From contig NZ_AKNV01000002.1 of NCBI RefSeq assembly GCF_000274605.1, positions 62,001-126,000 of the forward strand: a stretch of DNA of 64,000 nucleotides. Reading direction: 5' to 3'. Below the pieces are notes generated by a model, which ran no database searches, was not told where the DNA came from, and worked only from the letters and a program-made list of their open reading frames with translations. Positions within the stretch are counted from its first letter, which is position 1, and each line of letters starts with the position of its first letter. Below, in pieces: positions 1 to 12,766 of the stretch. This DNA comes from Helicobacter pylori NQ4053 (GTDB lineage: Bacteria; Campylobacterota; Campylobacteria; Campylobacterales; Helicobacteraceae). A program made the position numbers and the translations under genes.

Positions 1-2
1 TG

Positions 3-68
3 CATGTGAAAGAAGAATTGAAGGCCATGGCTAGTCAATTCCCTGTGTACCACCAACCCATTTTTTAA
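3..68 (+). CDS. glyA: Serine hydroxymethyltransferase, 3' end (partial)
   Basis: The window opens inside a reading frame that encodes a 21-residue tail ending [11 protein letters not shown] and a TAA stop. A tail of the type [14 protein letters not shown] is what I remember as the C-terminus of epsilonproteobacterial GlyA, and glyA precedes the DUF1882 gene in H. pylori. GlyA is the cytosolic PLP enzyme that converts serine and tetrahydrofolate to glycine and methylene-tetrahydrofolate. Only the tail is visible, so no catalytic residue can be checked; the call rests on the tail and on gene order. Confidence 0.65.
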   Translation, partial: HVKEELKAMASQFPVYHQPIF

Positions 69-78
69 GGGAGTCAAG

Positions 79-621
79 ATGACAGAAATGGAATTAAAGC
101 TCATTAAGATAGACACAAGCCATTATTTTGAAAAAAAACCAGGCTTGGGGGAGAGAATGGATTATGCGGGGCGTTGCTTCTATAATAAATTCCAAAGAGT
201 GAATGCCATGCTTACAAGCTCGCTCATTCAAAAGCATTTGAAAAAAGAAATAGAAATCGCGCACAATCTCATCTTGCGTAACGATAAGGTGGAAAACATT
301 GTGTTTGATTATAACGGGAGGAACCCGGAGCGTTTTTACCATAAGGCGCAGTTATTACTTCGTGAAGAGGGTTTTATGAATTTTACCGCTTATAACACCA
401 AAACGCCAGGGCATTTGCATTTGTATGTGCATAAGGGGCATACGGAATTAGGCGAAGGTGAAAGGCTGATTAAAACTTTGTCCATGAAATTAGCGCAAGG
501 GTTGCCTAAAGAATGGAGGATATTCCCTAGCAACGAATGGCCTAAGGAATTTAATATTTTAGCTTTACCTTATGAAGTGTTTGCAAAAGAGCGAGGAAGC
601 TCTTGGGCGAAGCATTTATAA
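79..621 (+). CDS. Conserved hypothetical protein, DUF1882 family
   Basis: This 180-residue soluble protein has no signal peptide or membrane segment. It matches the epsilonproteobacterial DUF1882 family as I know it (HP0184-like), with a conserved centre around [19 protein letters not shown] and a C-terminal part with [17 protein letters not shown]. Its molecular role is unknown to me. The ATG follows a GGGAG ribosome site by about 7 nt and lies 10 nt after the glyA stop, so it is probably co-transcribed with glyA. The next gene starts 21 nt downstream on the same strand. Confidence 0.85.
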   Translation: MTEMELKLIKIDTSHYFEKKPGLGERMDYAGRCFYNKFQRVNAMLTSSLIQKHLKKEIEIAHNLILRNDKVENIVFDYNGRNPERFYHKAQLLLREEGFMNFTAYNTKTPGHLHLYVHKGHTELGEGERLIKTLSMKLAQGLPKEWRIFPSNEWPKEFNILALPYEVFAKERGSSWAKHL

Positions 622-642
622 CCATTTTTGAAAGGATTTTTA

Positions 643-1446
643 ATGTCAGAAAAAGAAAGACTGAATGAAGTGATCTTAGAAGAAGAAAATAATGGGGGCG
701 GCACTAAAAAGGTGTTTTTGATCGTGGCTATAGCCATTATCATTTTAGCGGTGCTTTTAATGGTGTTTTGGAAAAGCACGAGAGTCGCTCCTAAAGAGAC
801 TTTTTTACAAACCGATAGCGGGATGCAAAAAATAGGCAACACTAAAGATGAGAAAAAAGACGATGAGTTTGAAAGCTTGAATTTGGATCCTTCCAAGCAA
901 GAAGACAAACTAGACAAAGTGGCGGATAATGTTAAAAAACAAGAAAATGATGCGTTTAACATGCCCGTTCAAACCGATCAAACTCAAACGGAGATGAAAA
1001 CAGCAGAAGAAACCAAAGAAGCTCAAAAAGAATTAAAAGTTGTTGAACACACTAGTGCTCCAAAAGAATCTCAGGCTGTAGCTAAAAAAGAAACCCCCCA
1101 TAAAAAGCCTAAAGTAGCGCATAAAGATAAAGAAGCGCATAAAGATAAAGCTACGCATGCGGCTAAAGAGCCTAAAGTCAAAAAAGAAACCCATAAAGAA
1201 GTTTCTAAGAAAGCTAATTCTAAAACCACTCTTACTAAAGGGCATTATTTGCAAGTGGGGGTTTTTGCGCACACGCCCAACAAAGCCTTTTTACAAGCGT
1301 TTAATCAATTCCCCCATAAAATTGAAGATAGGGGGGCTACTAAACGCTACCTCATAGGCCCGTATAAGAGCAAGCAAGAAGCCTTAATGCATGCCGATGA
1401 AGTCAGCAAGAAGATGACTAAACCGGTTGTCATAGAGATTCGTTAA
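643..1446 (+). CDS. Membrane-anchored SPOR-domain protein
   Basis: The 267-residue product has a short acidic cytoplasmic N-terminus, one transmembrane helix at about residues 23-43 (a run of V, I, A and L ending in MVFW), a long charged periplasmic linker rich in K, E, A and H, and a C-terminal SPOR domain at about residues 195-267 (KGHYLQVGVFAHTPNK to the end). SPOR domains bind denuded peptidoglycan glycan strands, often at the division septum, so a role at the septum or cell wall is likely. The linker contains an 18-bp tandem repeat (1116-1150) encoding AHKDKE-like units. ATG 643 is preferred over an in-frame TTG at 628 because GAAAGGA lies just before it. Confidence 0.88.
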   Translation: MSEKERLNEVILEEENNGGGTKKVFLIVAIAIIILAVLLMVFWKSTRVAPKETFLQTDSGMQKIGNTKDEKKDDEFESLNLDPSKQEDKLDKVADNVKKQENDAFNMPVQTDQTQTEMKTAEETKEAQKELKVVEHTSAPKESQAVAKKETPHKKPKVAHKDKEAHKDKATHAAKEPKVKKETHKEVSKKANSKTTLTKGHYLQVGVFAHTPNKAFLQAFNQFPHKIEDRGATKRYLIGPYKSKQEALMHADEVSKKMTKPVVIEIR

Positions 1447-1490
1447 AGATTTTACAAACTTAAAAGAGTTTAGCGTTAGTCAAGCGATAA

Positions 1491-1570
1491 TTTCTTGTGA
1501 TGCACTCTTAGGGGTTAGAGGGATTTATGGGGGAGAGTTTGCAAAATACCCCTATTTTCTTAAGAGTTTT
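1491..1570 (+). repeat. Dispersed intergenic element, copy A
   Basis: This short stretch aligns by eye with 15591-15690 (reverse complement) and 52341-52437. Shared blocks in order are a TTCTTGTGATGC-like start, CTCTTAGGGG-GTTAG, GGATTTA, GCAAAATACCCC and a GAGTTTT end. It lies directly downstream of the SPOR gene. No protein is encoded across it. Confidence 0.7.
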
Positions 1571-1958
1571 GTATAAAACTAAAATAAAGTAATCCCATTT
1601 AAAAAATAAAGAGCGTTATGAATTTAATGGATAGCAAAGAATATGACGGCTTTTTAATAGCGAGCAAAATATAAGACAGCTAAAACAAAGTAATAGCATT
1701 TAGTAAAGTAGGGGTAAGAGGTAAAAAATGGAAAAACATGCGTTTTAAATCAAACATTCATACTCACTACTAGCAGTCAAGGAGAAGTAACAAACCCAGA
1801 CCGCATGAAAGAATTGTAATATAAAAAAGATTAAAACAGCTTTTAAGACTATCAATCCATATGATTTTACCAAAAAGAAAGCATCAGTCACTTTAATAGG
1901 TTTTTTAAAATTAGCTATAATCAAGGCTTCAAAAAGCCATAATTAAAAGAGTTTGAAC
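1571..1958. other. Gene-poor stretch with only decayed open frames
   Basis: About 390 bases without a convincing gene. A tiny frame at 1618-1674 encodes MNLMDSKEYDGFLIASKI and stops. A second open stretch near 1747-1819 reads TFILTTSSQGEVTNPDRMKEL without a good start. An imperfect direct repeat (AAA-TAAAGTAAT-CCATTTA near 1580 and again near 1684) suggests rearranged debris. I see no clear promoter or structured RNA here apart from AT-rich sequence just upstream of the next gene. Confidence 0.5.
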
Positions 1959-2492
1959 ATGCTAGAAAAGTTGATTGAAAGAGTGTTGTTTGCCACTCGT
2001 TGGTTGCTAGCCCCTTTATGCATTGCCATGTCGTTAGTGTTGGTGGTTTTAGGCTATGTGTTCATGAAAGAGTTGTGGCACATGCTAAGCCACCTAAACA
2101 CGATCAGCGAAACGGATTTGGTTTTATCAGCCTTAGGATTAGTGGATTTGTTGTTTATGGCCGGGCTTGTTTTAATGGTGTTGCTCGCCAGTTATGAAAG
2201 TTTTGTTTCCAAATTAGACAAGGTGGATGCTAGTGAAATCACCTGGCTAAAGCACACGGATTTTAACGCTTTAAAGTTAAAGGTTTCACTCTCCATTGTA
2301 GCCATTTCGGCAATTTTCTTGCTCAAACGCTACATGAGTTTGGAAGACGTTTTATCCAGCATTCCTAAGGATACGCCCTTATCGCATAACCCCATTTTTT
2401 GGCAAGTGGTGATCCATTTGGTGTTTGTGTGTTCAGCGCTTTTAGCCGCCGTTACCAATAACATCGCTTTTTCGCAAAATAAAGGGCATTAA
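1959..2492 (+). CDS. YqhA/UPF0114-family inner membrane protein
   Basis: The 177-residue protein is strongly hydrophobic with about four membrane segments: near residues 12-33 (ATRWLLAPLCIAMSLVLVVL), 55-80, 105-120 and 138-158. The opening LIERVLFATRWLLAPLC and the close VTNNIAFSQNKGH fit the UPF0114 (YqhA) family, whose function is not established. ATG 1959 is chosen over a TTG two codons upstream because an AAAGAG site sits at suitable distance. The gene stands alone on the plus strand and converges with the phospholipase D-like gene, with only 5 nt between the stops. Confidence 0.85.
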   Translation: MLEKLIERVLFATRWLLAPLCIAMSLVLVVLGYVFMKELWHMLSHLNTISETDLVLSALGLVDLLFMAGLVLMVLLASYESFVSKLDKVDASEITWLKHTDFNALKLKVSLSIVAISAIFLLKRYMSLEDVLSSIPKDTPLSHNPIFWQVVIHLVFVCSALLAAVTNNIAFSQNKGH

Positions 2493-2497
2493 AAGTT

Positions 2498-4006
2498 TTA
2501 AAGCTCTCTTTCAGGAAGGACTTTAGACCATTCTTTAATCAAGCGCAAAAAGAAGGAAGTGTCAGGCGAAGTTTTTTCATGGATTAAAATGCCTTCTTCT
2601 ACCGCTTCCCAAATCACTCTATGCCGATACAAGACTAAATGCCATGATTGCTGGGCATGATCTTTAAGCGACAAGCGCACCCTTTTAGCAAAAGACGGGT
2701 TGTCAAACAAAACCGCGCTTTCAGTGTTGATGTATGCAGAGCGCGGATCAATATTGAAACTCCCTAGAAGCGTTAAATTGTCATCAAAAACAATCGTCTT
2801 GCCATGCAAGGAATGTTTGGTGCTAAAGCGCCCTTTAATCTGGCGGTTGAAAAAATCGTTTCGTATTTCATAGACATTCGCGCCCATTCGCACTAATTGG
2901 TTGCGATACCTTTCCCACGCCCCATAGACTACGATAGCGTCCGTTGATGAAAGGGAATTGGTAAGAATATTCAATTCAATCCCCTTAGAAATTTGTTTTT
3001 TAAAGATTTTCATCATCTTTTTGCCTGGAATAAAATACGATGAAGCGATAAAAACGGAGTCCTTAGCGTTTTTAAGGGCTTTCTCAAAAGCGATTTTGAT
3101 GGGCGAATACAAGGGCGTGTCAATTTTTTTGGGTGAATCAGCTAAAAAAATGGCATTCCCATAATAAATGGGGTATTGGTATTTTTGGAAACGATCTATA
3201 AAATCATTGACTTTTTTTTCAAACTCATTTATATCTTCAGCGCTGATAGGGATTTTTTCATGGAGCTTGGCGATTTCTTTAGCGTTGTTTTTGAGTCTTT
3301 TATGGGTTCTTAATAATGAAACAGGGATAGAGCGGTGGAACCTCCAATAGCGTTCAAAGCTTTCTTTGGCCTTTGAAGCAACCCCCCCAAAAAACAAAGC
3401 GTCTAAATCTAAAAAATTCGTGTCTAAATCGTTATCAAAATAATTATCCCCAATATTGCGCCCCCCTATAATGACAGCGAAATTATCCACGATGAAAAGC
3501 TTGTTGTGCATGCGTTTTTTAATGCGCTCATAATCCGCAAGCATTTCAAAATAACGCAAGCCTTTATTGCGGATATAGTAGGGGTTAAAAATTTTCACTT
3601 CAATGTTTTTATGGAAATTTAAGAGCATGATATCTGAAAAATCCGAATACACTCCGTTATCGTCTAAAAGGATGCGCACTTTTACCCCACGATTGGCCGC
3701 ATTTAAAAGTTCTTTAGCGATCACTTGAGAGGAAAGATCGTTCTTATAGATATAAGTTTGCATGTCAATGCTTTTTTGGCTCATTCTAATAAGACCCACT
3801 CTGTGCAATAAAGCGTCAAAGCCATCTTCTAAAAGAATGGCCGCGCTATGGTTAGGGTTTTCTTTTAAATTTTTAGCGTATAAGCTCCCAATGGTGGTAG
3901 TGTAGGGATCATAAGAGATAGGGGGGCTTGAAATGGGAGTCTTATAGACTAACCCAAAACACCCATTAAAAAAAAAGACGCTTAAAAGGACTAAAAAGAT
4001 TTTCAA
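2498..4006 (-). CDS. Phospholipase D-family lipoprotein, cardiolipin synthase-like
   Basis: A 502-residue member of the phospholipase D superfamily with two HKD motifs, MHNKLFIVD followed by IGGRNIGDNYF in the first half and LHGKTIVFD followed by GSFNIDPRS in the second. The N-terminus is a lipoprotein signal (hydrophobic stretch then FNGC), which puts the enzyme at the periplasmic face of a membrane. Two HKD motifs and the GG/GS-N-I-D context resemble ClsC/YmdC-type cardiolipin synthases, which join phospholipids; a phospholipase activity cannot be excluded. It lies 21 nt downstream of frdB on the same strand and may be read with the frd operon. A G7 run occurs in the coding strand but the frame is intact. 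Confidence 0.88.
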   Translation of the reverse strand: MKIFLVLLSVFFFNGCFGLVYKTPISSPPISYDPYTTTIGSLYAKNLKENPNHSAAILLEDGFDALLHRVGLIRMSQKSIDMQTYIYKNDLSSQVIAKELLNAANRGVKVRILLDDNGVYSDFSDIMLLNFHKNIEVKIFNPYYIRNKGLRYFEMLADYERIKKRMHNKLFIVDNFAVIIGGRNIGDNYFDNDLDTNFLDLDALFFGGVASKAKESFERYWRFHRSIPVSLLRTHKRLKNNAKEIAKLHEKIPISAEDINEFEKKVNDFIDRFQKYQYPIYYGNAIFLADSPKKIDTPLYSPIKIAFEKALKNAKDSVFIASSYFIPGKKMMKIFKKQISKGIELNILTNSLSSTDAIVVYGAWERYRNQLVRMGANVYEIRNDFFNRQIKGRFSTKHSLHGKTIVFDDNLTLLGSFNIDPRSAYINTESAVLFDNPSFAKRVRLSLKDHAQQSWHLVLYRHRVIWEAVEEGILIHEKTSPDTSFFLRLIKEWSKVLPEREL

Positions 4007-4027
4007 AAACGACCCACTAAAAAGAAG

Positions 4028-6902
<2,875 letters not shown>

Positions 6903-6911
6903 TTTCTACCC

Positions 6912-7679
6912 TTATTCTTTGTGGAATTTCCCATCAGCCTCTATGGCTTCTTGCATGGTTTTAATGCCATTGTCCTTATTTTCTAAACCTTTTTTAATGT
7001 AAGCCCCATAGGTGCAAAGCCCTAAAACAATGAAAAACACGCTCATCGCCCATTTGACTTTTCTCAAGCCTTGAATGCTCGCATTCTTAAACCACCCCCA
7101 TTTAATCGCTAAGCGATACAACCCAATAGAGCCATGCAATTCTACGGCAAACAATAAGAAAATATACAAAAGCCAAAAGTTTTGCGTTACAAAACGATAG
7201 CTTGAGCCATGAGGCCCAATACTTTCAGGCTCTGTGAGCATGACAAATAGGTGGATACTCGCTAAAAAAAACATCGCAAACCCGGTTAAGGCTTGAATAA
7301 ACCACAAACTCGTATCGCCATGTTTCATCAAATGCTTGTGGGTTTTAAAAACCTTGTATTGCCTGTAATTGATAGGGAATTTCCTTAACGCCAAGAAAGC
7401 ATGTGCGACTAAAATAAGAATCACCCCTGCTGCAACCACGCTCACAATAGCCGGCTCGCCCGCTTTTAAAAACAAGCTCCCTTCAAAAAATTTCGCCACT
7501 TTATACATGGCTTCATCGCTAATCAAGATACTTGAGACTAAAAACATGTGTGCTATCATAAAGAGCGCTAAAATCAAGCCCGTAGCGCTCTGTAAAAAAT
7601 CCAGCTTAGCATAAATACCGCTCTTTTTAAGCCCTTTGCTAGCGCCATAATAACCCTCTATAATCTCTTCTTGTTGCAT
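6912..7679 (-). CDS. frdC: Fumarate reductase dihaem cytochrome b subunit
   Basis: FrdC anchors the complex in the inner membrane and oxidises menaquinol through two b haems. The 255-residue sequence has five hydrophobic helices. Counting residues gives H44, H93, H143 and H182, the same positions as the haem ligands of Wolinella succinogenes FrdC, and E180 in the ELHGSIGLYR stretch, the acidic residue of the compensatory proton path in that enzyme. The ATG follows a GGAG site. It is first in frdCAB and divergent from tpiA, with about 215 nt between the starts. Confidence 0.97.
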   Translation of the reverse strand: MQQEEIIEGYYGASKGLKKSGIYAKLDFLQSATGLILALFMIAHMFLVSSILISDEAMYKVAKFFEGSLFLKAGEPAIVSVVAAGVILILVAHAFLALRKFPINYRQYKVFKTHKHLMKHGDTSLWFIQALTGFAMFFLASIHLFVMLTEPESIGPHGSSYRFVTQNFWLLYIFLLFAVELHGSIGLYRLAIKWGWFKNASIQGLRKVKWAMSVFFIVLGLCTYGAYIKKGLENKDNGIKTMQEAIEADGKFHKE

Positions 7680-7850
7680 AAAAACTGCTCCTAAAAACTC
7701 AAAATTAACCTAAAATCGCTTGACGCAAAAACACTGCCTTAATTTTACTACATTTGAAATAATTTTTCTTATAAACAAAACCTAAATTGGGAAAAAATTC
7801 AATTCAAGGGGGCCATTGTTTAAAATTTACATTTTTTAAACGCTATTAGA

Positions 7851-7856
7851 TATAAT
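7851..7856 (+). promoter_or_regulatory. Pribnow box (TATAAT) upstream of tpiA
   Basis: A perfect TATAAT in TAGATATAATAAGGG lies 38 nt before the tpiA ATG, with no clear -35 box, as is normal for the H. pylori housekeeping sigma factor. It would drive tpiA, fabI and lpxD. Confidence 0.75.
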
Positions 7857-7893
7857 AAGGGATAGTTACCACCTATAAAATAAGGATCGTTCA

Positions 7894-8597
7894 ATGACAA
7901 AAATTGCCATGGCTAATTTTAAATCCGCTATGCCTATTTTTAAAAGCCATGCGTATTTAAAAGAATTAGAAAAAACTTTAAAACCGCAGCATTTTGATAG
8001 GGTGTTTGTATTCCCTGATTTTTTAGGGTTATTGCCTAATTCGTTTTTGCATTTCACTTTAGGAGTGCAAAACGCTTACCCTAGAGATTGTGGGGCTTTT
8101 ACCGGTGAAATCACTTCAAAGCATTTAGAAGAACTGAAAATCCACACGCTTTTAATAGGGCATAGCGAGAGGCGAGTGCTTTTAAAGGAAAGCCCTAGCT
8201 TTTTGAAAGAAAAGTTTGATTTTTTTAAAAGTAAAATTTTAAAATTATTTATTGTATTGGCGAAGAATTAACAACCAGAGAAAAGGGTTTAGTGGCTGTA
8301 AAGGAATTTTTAAGCGAGCAATTAGAAAATATTGATCTTAATTATTCCAATTTAATTGTGGCTTATGAGCCTATTTGGGCGATTGGCACTAAAAAAAGCG
8401 CTTCTTTAGAAGATATTTATCTCACGCATGGTTTTTTAAAGCAAATCTTAAATCAAAAAACGCCCTTATTGTATGGGGGGAGCGTGAATACACAAAACGC
8501 TAAAGAAATTTTAGGGATTGATAGCGTGGATGGCTTATTGATCGGGAGCGCGTCTTGGGAATTAGAAAATTTTAAAACAATCATTTCATTTTTATAA
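7894..8597 (+). pseudogene. tpiA: Triosephosphate isomerase, interrupted by a 1-base frameshift
   Basis: TpiA interconverts dihydroxyacetone phosphate and glyceraldehyde 3-phosphate. The first frame (7894-8271) carries the N-terminal lysine motif ANFKS and the catalytic histidine in IGHSERR, then runs into a stop. The second frame (to 8597) carries the catalytic glutamate in [10 protein letters not shown] and the phosphate-binding YGGSV. The break sits at the AAAA run 8233-8236: adding one A restores a continuous 234-residue protein reading [22 protein letters not shown], the family length I expect. As written, the main product lacks the catalytic glutamate. A sequencing error is plausible because the gene is otherwise well preserved; a real slippage mutation is the alternative. 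fabI follows 9 nt downstream. Confidence 0.9.
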
Positions 8598-9434
<837 letters not shown>

Positions 9435-9443
9435 GGGGTATTG

Positions 9444-10454
9444 ATGAAATTAAGCGAATTGTTGAGCGCCTATTCTATTGAAACGGAATTTTCAAACGAT
9501 TTTGAAGTGCATGCTTTAGCGGAATTAGATAAGGCTACGCCTAATGATATTAGCTATATTGACCAAGCGCGTTACCTTAAACTTTTAAAAGATTCCAAAG
9601 CCGGGGCGGTGTTTATCCGTAAAAAAGAATCTTCTAAAGTGCCAAAACGCATGCAAGCTTTAATCGTGGATAATCCGCATTTAGCCTTTGCCAAAGCTTC
9701 GCATGCCTTTAAAATCCCTTTTTTTAAAAACCCAGAAAGCGTTAGCGAGCCTAAACATTTTGAAAAAGTAACGATCATGCCTAATGTTGTGATTGGAGAG
9801 GGCGTAGAAATTGGCGAAAACTCTTTGATTCATCCGGGCGTGGTGATTGCTGATGGGGTTAAAATCGGTAAAAATTGCGTTTTGTATCCTCGTGTTATTT
9901 TGTATCAAAACACGATTTTAGAAGACAATGTTACTATCCATGCAGGCAGTGTGATCGGAGGCGATGGCTTTGGTTATGCGCACACCGCTTTAGGAGAGCA
10001 TGTCAAAATTGAGCATGTGGGGATTGTTAGGATTCAAAAAAATGTAGAAATTGGTGCTAACACAGCGATTGATCGGGCGGTGTTTGGCGAGACTTTGATT
10101 AAAGAGGGTGTTAAGATTGATAACCTGGTTCAAATCGGGCATAATTGCGTTTTAGGCGAGCACAGCATCGTCGTCTCTCAAGTGGGCTTGAGCGGCTCTA
10201 CAACCACTGGCCGTAATGTGGTTTTTGGCGGTCAAGTGGGCATTGGGGGGCATTTGCATGTGGGCGAATTCACTCAAATTGGGGGTAAAAGCGCGGTGGG
10301 TAAGGACTTGCCCCCTAACACTAATTTTGCCGGAGCGATCCCTGCTATGGAAATCCATGAATGGCACCATTTCCTGGCTCATTTACGAACGAATTTCAGG
10401 AAACAGCAAAAAACGAGTTTGTTGCAAAAAGCTAAAGGGTTTTTTAAGTCTTAA
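9444..10454 (+). CDS. lpxD: UDP-3-O-(3-hydroxyacyl)glucosamine N-acyltransferase
   Basis: LpxD adds the second hydroxyacyl chain in lipid A synthesis, using acyl-ACP. The 336-residue product has an N-terminal uridine-binding domain (about residues 1-100) and then a left-handed beta-helix made of hexapeptide repeats (for example VVIGEGVEIGENSLIHPGV), ending in a C-terminal helical tail with EWHHFLAHLR. The GGDGFGYAH segment marks the active-site region. ATG 9444 is chosen over the adjacent TTG at 9441; AAGGGG precedes it. It is last in the tpiA-fabI-lpxD unit. Confidence 0.97.
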   Translation: MKLSELLSAYSIETEFSNDFEVHALAELDKATPNDISYIDQARYLKLLKDSKAGAVFIRKKESSKVPKRMQALIVDNPHLAFAKASHAFKIPFFKNPESVSEPKHFEKVTIMPNVVIGEGVEIGENSLIHPGVVIADGVKIGKNCVLYPRVILYQNTILEDNVTIHAGSVIGGDGFGYAHTALGEHVKIEHVGIVRIQKNVEIGANTAIDRAVFGETLIKEGVKIDNLVQIGHNCVLGEHSIVVSQVGLSGSTTTGRNVVFGGQVGIGGHLHVGEFTQIGGKSAVGKDLPPNTNFAGAIPAMEIHEWHHFLAHLRTNFRKQQKTSLLQKAKGFFKS

Positions 10455-10468
10455 AGAATGAAATAAGC

Positions 10469-10474
10469 TATAAT
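10469..10474 (+). promoter_or_regulatory. Pribnow box (TATAAT) upstream of metK
   Basis: TATAAT in AGCTATAATAAGC lies 45 nt upstream of the metK ATG, in the 64-nt gap after lpxD, and gives metK its own promoter. Confidence 0.7.
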
Positions 10475-10518
10475 AAGCCCATTTTGAACACGAATGATTA
10501 TTTTAATAAGGACAATCA

Positions 10519-11676
10519 ATGAAAGATAGTTTTCTTTTCACTTCTGAATCAGTAACCGAGGGGCATCCTGATAAAATGGCTGATCAAATCAGCGATGCAG
10601 TTTTAGATTACATCATTGAGCGCGATCAAAAAGCCAAAGTCGCATGCGAGACTTTAGTTTCTAATGGTTTTTGCATGATCACTGGCGAGTTAAAAACTTC
10701 TGTTTATGCCCCTATGCAAGAGATTGCAAGAGAAGTGGTTAAAAAGATTGGCTATACAGACGCTCTTTATGGCTTTGATTACAGAAGTGCGGCGGTTTTG
10801 AATGGCGTTGGCGAGCAAAGCCCTGATATTAATCAAGGCGTGGATAGAGAAGATGGCGAGATTGGGGCAGGGGATCAAGGGCTTATGTTTGGTTATGCAT
10901 GCAAAGAGACTGAAACGCTCATGCCCTTACCCATTCATTTAGCGCACCAGCTCACTTTCGCTCTAGCTCAAAAAAGAAAAGACAACACTCTGCCTTTTTT
11001 AAGGCCTGATGGCAAGTCTCAAGTGAGCGTGCGTTATGAAAACAACAAGCCTGTAAGCATTGATACGATTGTTATTTCCACCCAGCATTCCCCAGAAGTT
11101 TCACAAAAACATTTAAAAGAAGCCGTGATTGAAGAGATCGTGTATAAGGTTTTACCCAAAGAATATTTGCATGACAATATCAAGTTTTTTGTCAATCCCA
11201 CAGGAAAATTCGTTATCGGTGGGCCACAAGGCGATGCGGGTTTGACGGGCAGAAAAATCATCGTGGATACTTATGGGGGGAGTTGCCCGCATGGCGGGGG
11301 AGCGTTTAGCGGGAAAGACCCTAGCAAAGTGGATAGGAGCGCGGCTTATGCGGCCCGCTATGTGGCTAAAAATTTGGTAGCGAGTGGGGTTTGCGATAAA
11401 GCGACCGTGCAGCTTGCTTATGCGATTGGGGTGATAGAGCCGGTGTCTGTTTATGTGAACACGCATAACACGAGCAAGTATTCAAGCGCGGAGTTGGAAA
11501 AATGCGTGAAATCGGTTTTCAAACTCACGCCAAAAGGCATTATTGAAAGCTTGGATTTATTAAGACCCATTTATTCGCTCACTTCAGCTTATGGGCATTT
11601 TGGGCGCGAATTAGAGGAATTCACTTGGGAAAAAACCAACAAAGCTGAGGAGATTAAAGCGTTCTTTAAGCGTTAA
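10519..11676 (+). CDS. metK: S-adenosylmethionine synthase
   Basis: MetK makes S-adenosylmethionine from methionine and ATP in the cytosol, a supply needed here for the many DNA methyltransferases of the species. The 385-residue protein shows the family signatures: [16 protein letters not shown] near the start, [12 protein letters not shown] in the middle, and the glycine-rich [16 protein letters not shown] loop near residues 260-275. Length is normal. The ATG follows an AAGGA site. Gaps on both sides contain promoters, so the gene is probably monocistronic. Confidence 0.98.
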   Translation: MKDSFLFTSESVTEGHPDKMADQISDAVLDYIIERDQKAKVACETLVSNGFCMITGELKTSVYAPMQEIAREVVKKIGYTDALYGFDYRSAAVLNGVGEQSPDINQGVDREDGEIGAGDQGLMFGYACKETETLMPLPIHLAHQLTFALAQKRKDNTLPFLRPDGKSQVSVRYENNKPVSIDTIVISTQHSPEVSQKHLKEAVIEEIVYKVLPKEYLHDNIKFFVNPTGKFVIGGPQGDAGLTGRKIIVDTYGGSCPHGGGAFSGKDPSKVDRSAAYAARYVAKNLVASGVCDKATVQLAYAIGVIEPVSVYVNTHNTSKYSSAELEKCVKSVFKLTPKGIIESLDLLRPIYSLTSAYGHFGRELEEFTWEKTNKAEEIKAFFKR

Positions 11677-11713
11677 AAAAATGTTTTAAGGGTAATATTT
11701 TAAAAAATTTTTG

Positions 11714-11719
11714 TATAAT
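11714..11719 (+). promoter_or_regulatory. Pribnow box (TATAAT) upstream of ndk
   Basis: TATAAT in TTTTTGTATAATCAAC ends 23 nt before the ndk start codon, giving a short leader with an AAGGAG ribosome site at 11731-11736. Confidence 0.75.
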
Positions 11720-11742
11720 CAACAATTCACAAGGAGTTTAAA

Positions 11743-12156
11743 TTGAAACAAAGAACGCTGTCTATTATTAAACCGGATGCACTTAAGAAAAAAGTGGTAG
11801 GCAAGATCATTGATCGCTTTGAGAGTAACGGCTTGGAAGTGGTTGCTATGAAACGCTTGCATTTGAGCGTTAAAGATGCTGAAAACTTTTATGCGATCCA
11901 CAGAGAGAGACCTTTTTTTAAAGATCTAATAGAATTTATGGTCAGTGGTCCGGTGGTGGTTATGGTTCTAGAGGGCGAAGATGCGGTGGCTAAAAACAGA
12001 GATCTTATGGGAGCGACTGATCCCAAACTCGCCCAAAAAGGCACTATCAGAGCGGATTTTGCTGAAAGCATTGACGCTAATGCGGTGCATGGGAGCGATA
12101 GCTTGGAAAACGCACACAATGAAATCGCTTTCTTTTTTGCCGCTAGAGATCTTTAA
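11743..12156 (+). CDS. ndk: Nucleoside diphosphate kinase
   Basis: Ndk moves the gamma-phosphate of NTPs to NDPs through a phosphohistidine. The 137-residue protein opens with [12 protein letters not shown] and has the active-site NAVHGSDS, whose histidine is residue 116 by count; RERPFF and GATDPKLA are further family motifs. The start is TTG: a strong AAGGAG lies 6 nt upstream and no ATG fits the conserved N-terminus. It is followed 25 nt later by a yceD-like gene and the rpmF-plsX-fabH group. Confidence 0.98.
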   Translation: MKQRTLSIIKPDALKKKVVGKIIDRFESNGLEVVAMKRLHLSVKDAENFYAIHRERPFFKDLIEFMVSGPVVVMVLEGEDAVAKNRDLMGATDPKLAQKGTIRADFAESIDANAVHGSDSLENAHNEIAFFFAARDL

Positions 12157-12181
12157 GGTTTAAGGGCGTTTTTAAGTAAGC

Positions 12182-12538
12182 ATGCAATTTGAAATGCGTA
12201 AAATCGCTTTTAATGTGCCTAAAGCGTTTTCTTTAGAGCATGAGGGAGTGGTTTTAGAGGGCGAAGTTGTGCGGGTGGGGGCGAAATTGTTTCGCTTGGA
12301 AGCGTGCCTTAAGGGTGAATTGATGCTTATTTGTGATATAAGCGGTAAAGAGTTTAAAAAAAGCCTTGATGAGTCGTTGGTTTTGCATATTTCAGACGGG
12401 TTGTGGGATACGCAAAGCCAAAGTTTGGATTTTGATAATTTAGATGTTATTGAATCTTTCAATGGTTTTATTGATTTGAGCGAAATTTTACGCTCTGAAG
12501 TGGAGTCTATTAAATTAGACTACCATTATGCAGATTGA
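12182..12538 (+). CDS. YceD/DUF177-like protein
   Basis: A 118-residue acidic protein. Its position directly before rpmF, plsX and fabH is the classical position of yceD (DUF177), a protein linked to 23S rRNA or ribosome assembly in other bacteria, and the C-terminal acidic part IDLSEILRSEVESIKLDYHYAD fits that family loosely. The usual C-terminal CxxC pair of DUF177 is absent, only LICDIS being present, so the function is inferred mainly from context. A start at ATG 12197 is also possible. Confidence 0.75.
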   Translation: MQFEMRKIAFNVPKAFSLEHEGVVLEGEVVRVGAKLFRLEACLKGELMLICDISGKEFKKSLDESLVLHISDGLWDTQSQSLDFDNLDVIESFNGFIDLSEILRSEVESIKLDYHYAD

Positions 12539-12553
12539 AATTAAGGAGAATTT

Positions 12554-12700
12554 ATGGCAGTACCTGATAGAAGAGTGAGTAAGACAAGAGCGGCAAAAAG
12601 GCGTACGCATTATAGCGTTAAGTTGGCTAAACCTGTGAAAGCCAAAGATGGCACTTGGAAGCTTCCCCACCATATCAACAAATTTACTAAAGAATACTAA
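12554..12700 (+). CDS. rpmF: 50S ribosomal protein L32
   Basis: A 48-residue basic protein beginning [19 protein letters not shown] and ending [10 protein letters not shown], typical of bacterial L32. L32 sits near the peptidyl transferase region of the large subunit. It has no zinc-type CxxC pairs, so it is the zinc-free form. AAGGAG lies 6 nt before the ATG. The yceD-rpmF-plsX-fabH order is widely conserved and couples ribosome and membrane lipid synthesis. Confidence 0.95.
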   Translation: MAVPDRRVSKTRAAKRRTHYSVKLAKPVKAKDGTWKLPHHINKFTKEY

Positions 12701-12766
12701 TATAAAAGCTATCTTTAGTGATAGAAAGTATTTAAAGGATTGCAACAAGCCTTTTAAGGACGCATG

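Noticed and set aside
3382..3388. C7 tract in the phospholipase D-like gene as a phase-variation site
   Set aside because: Seven bases are at the low end for slippage and the gene is intact; without strain comparison it is not supported.
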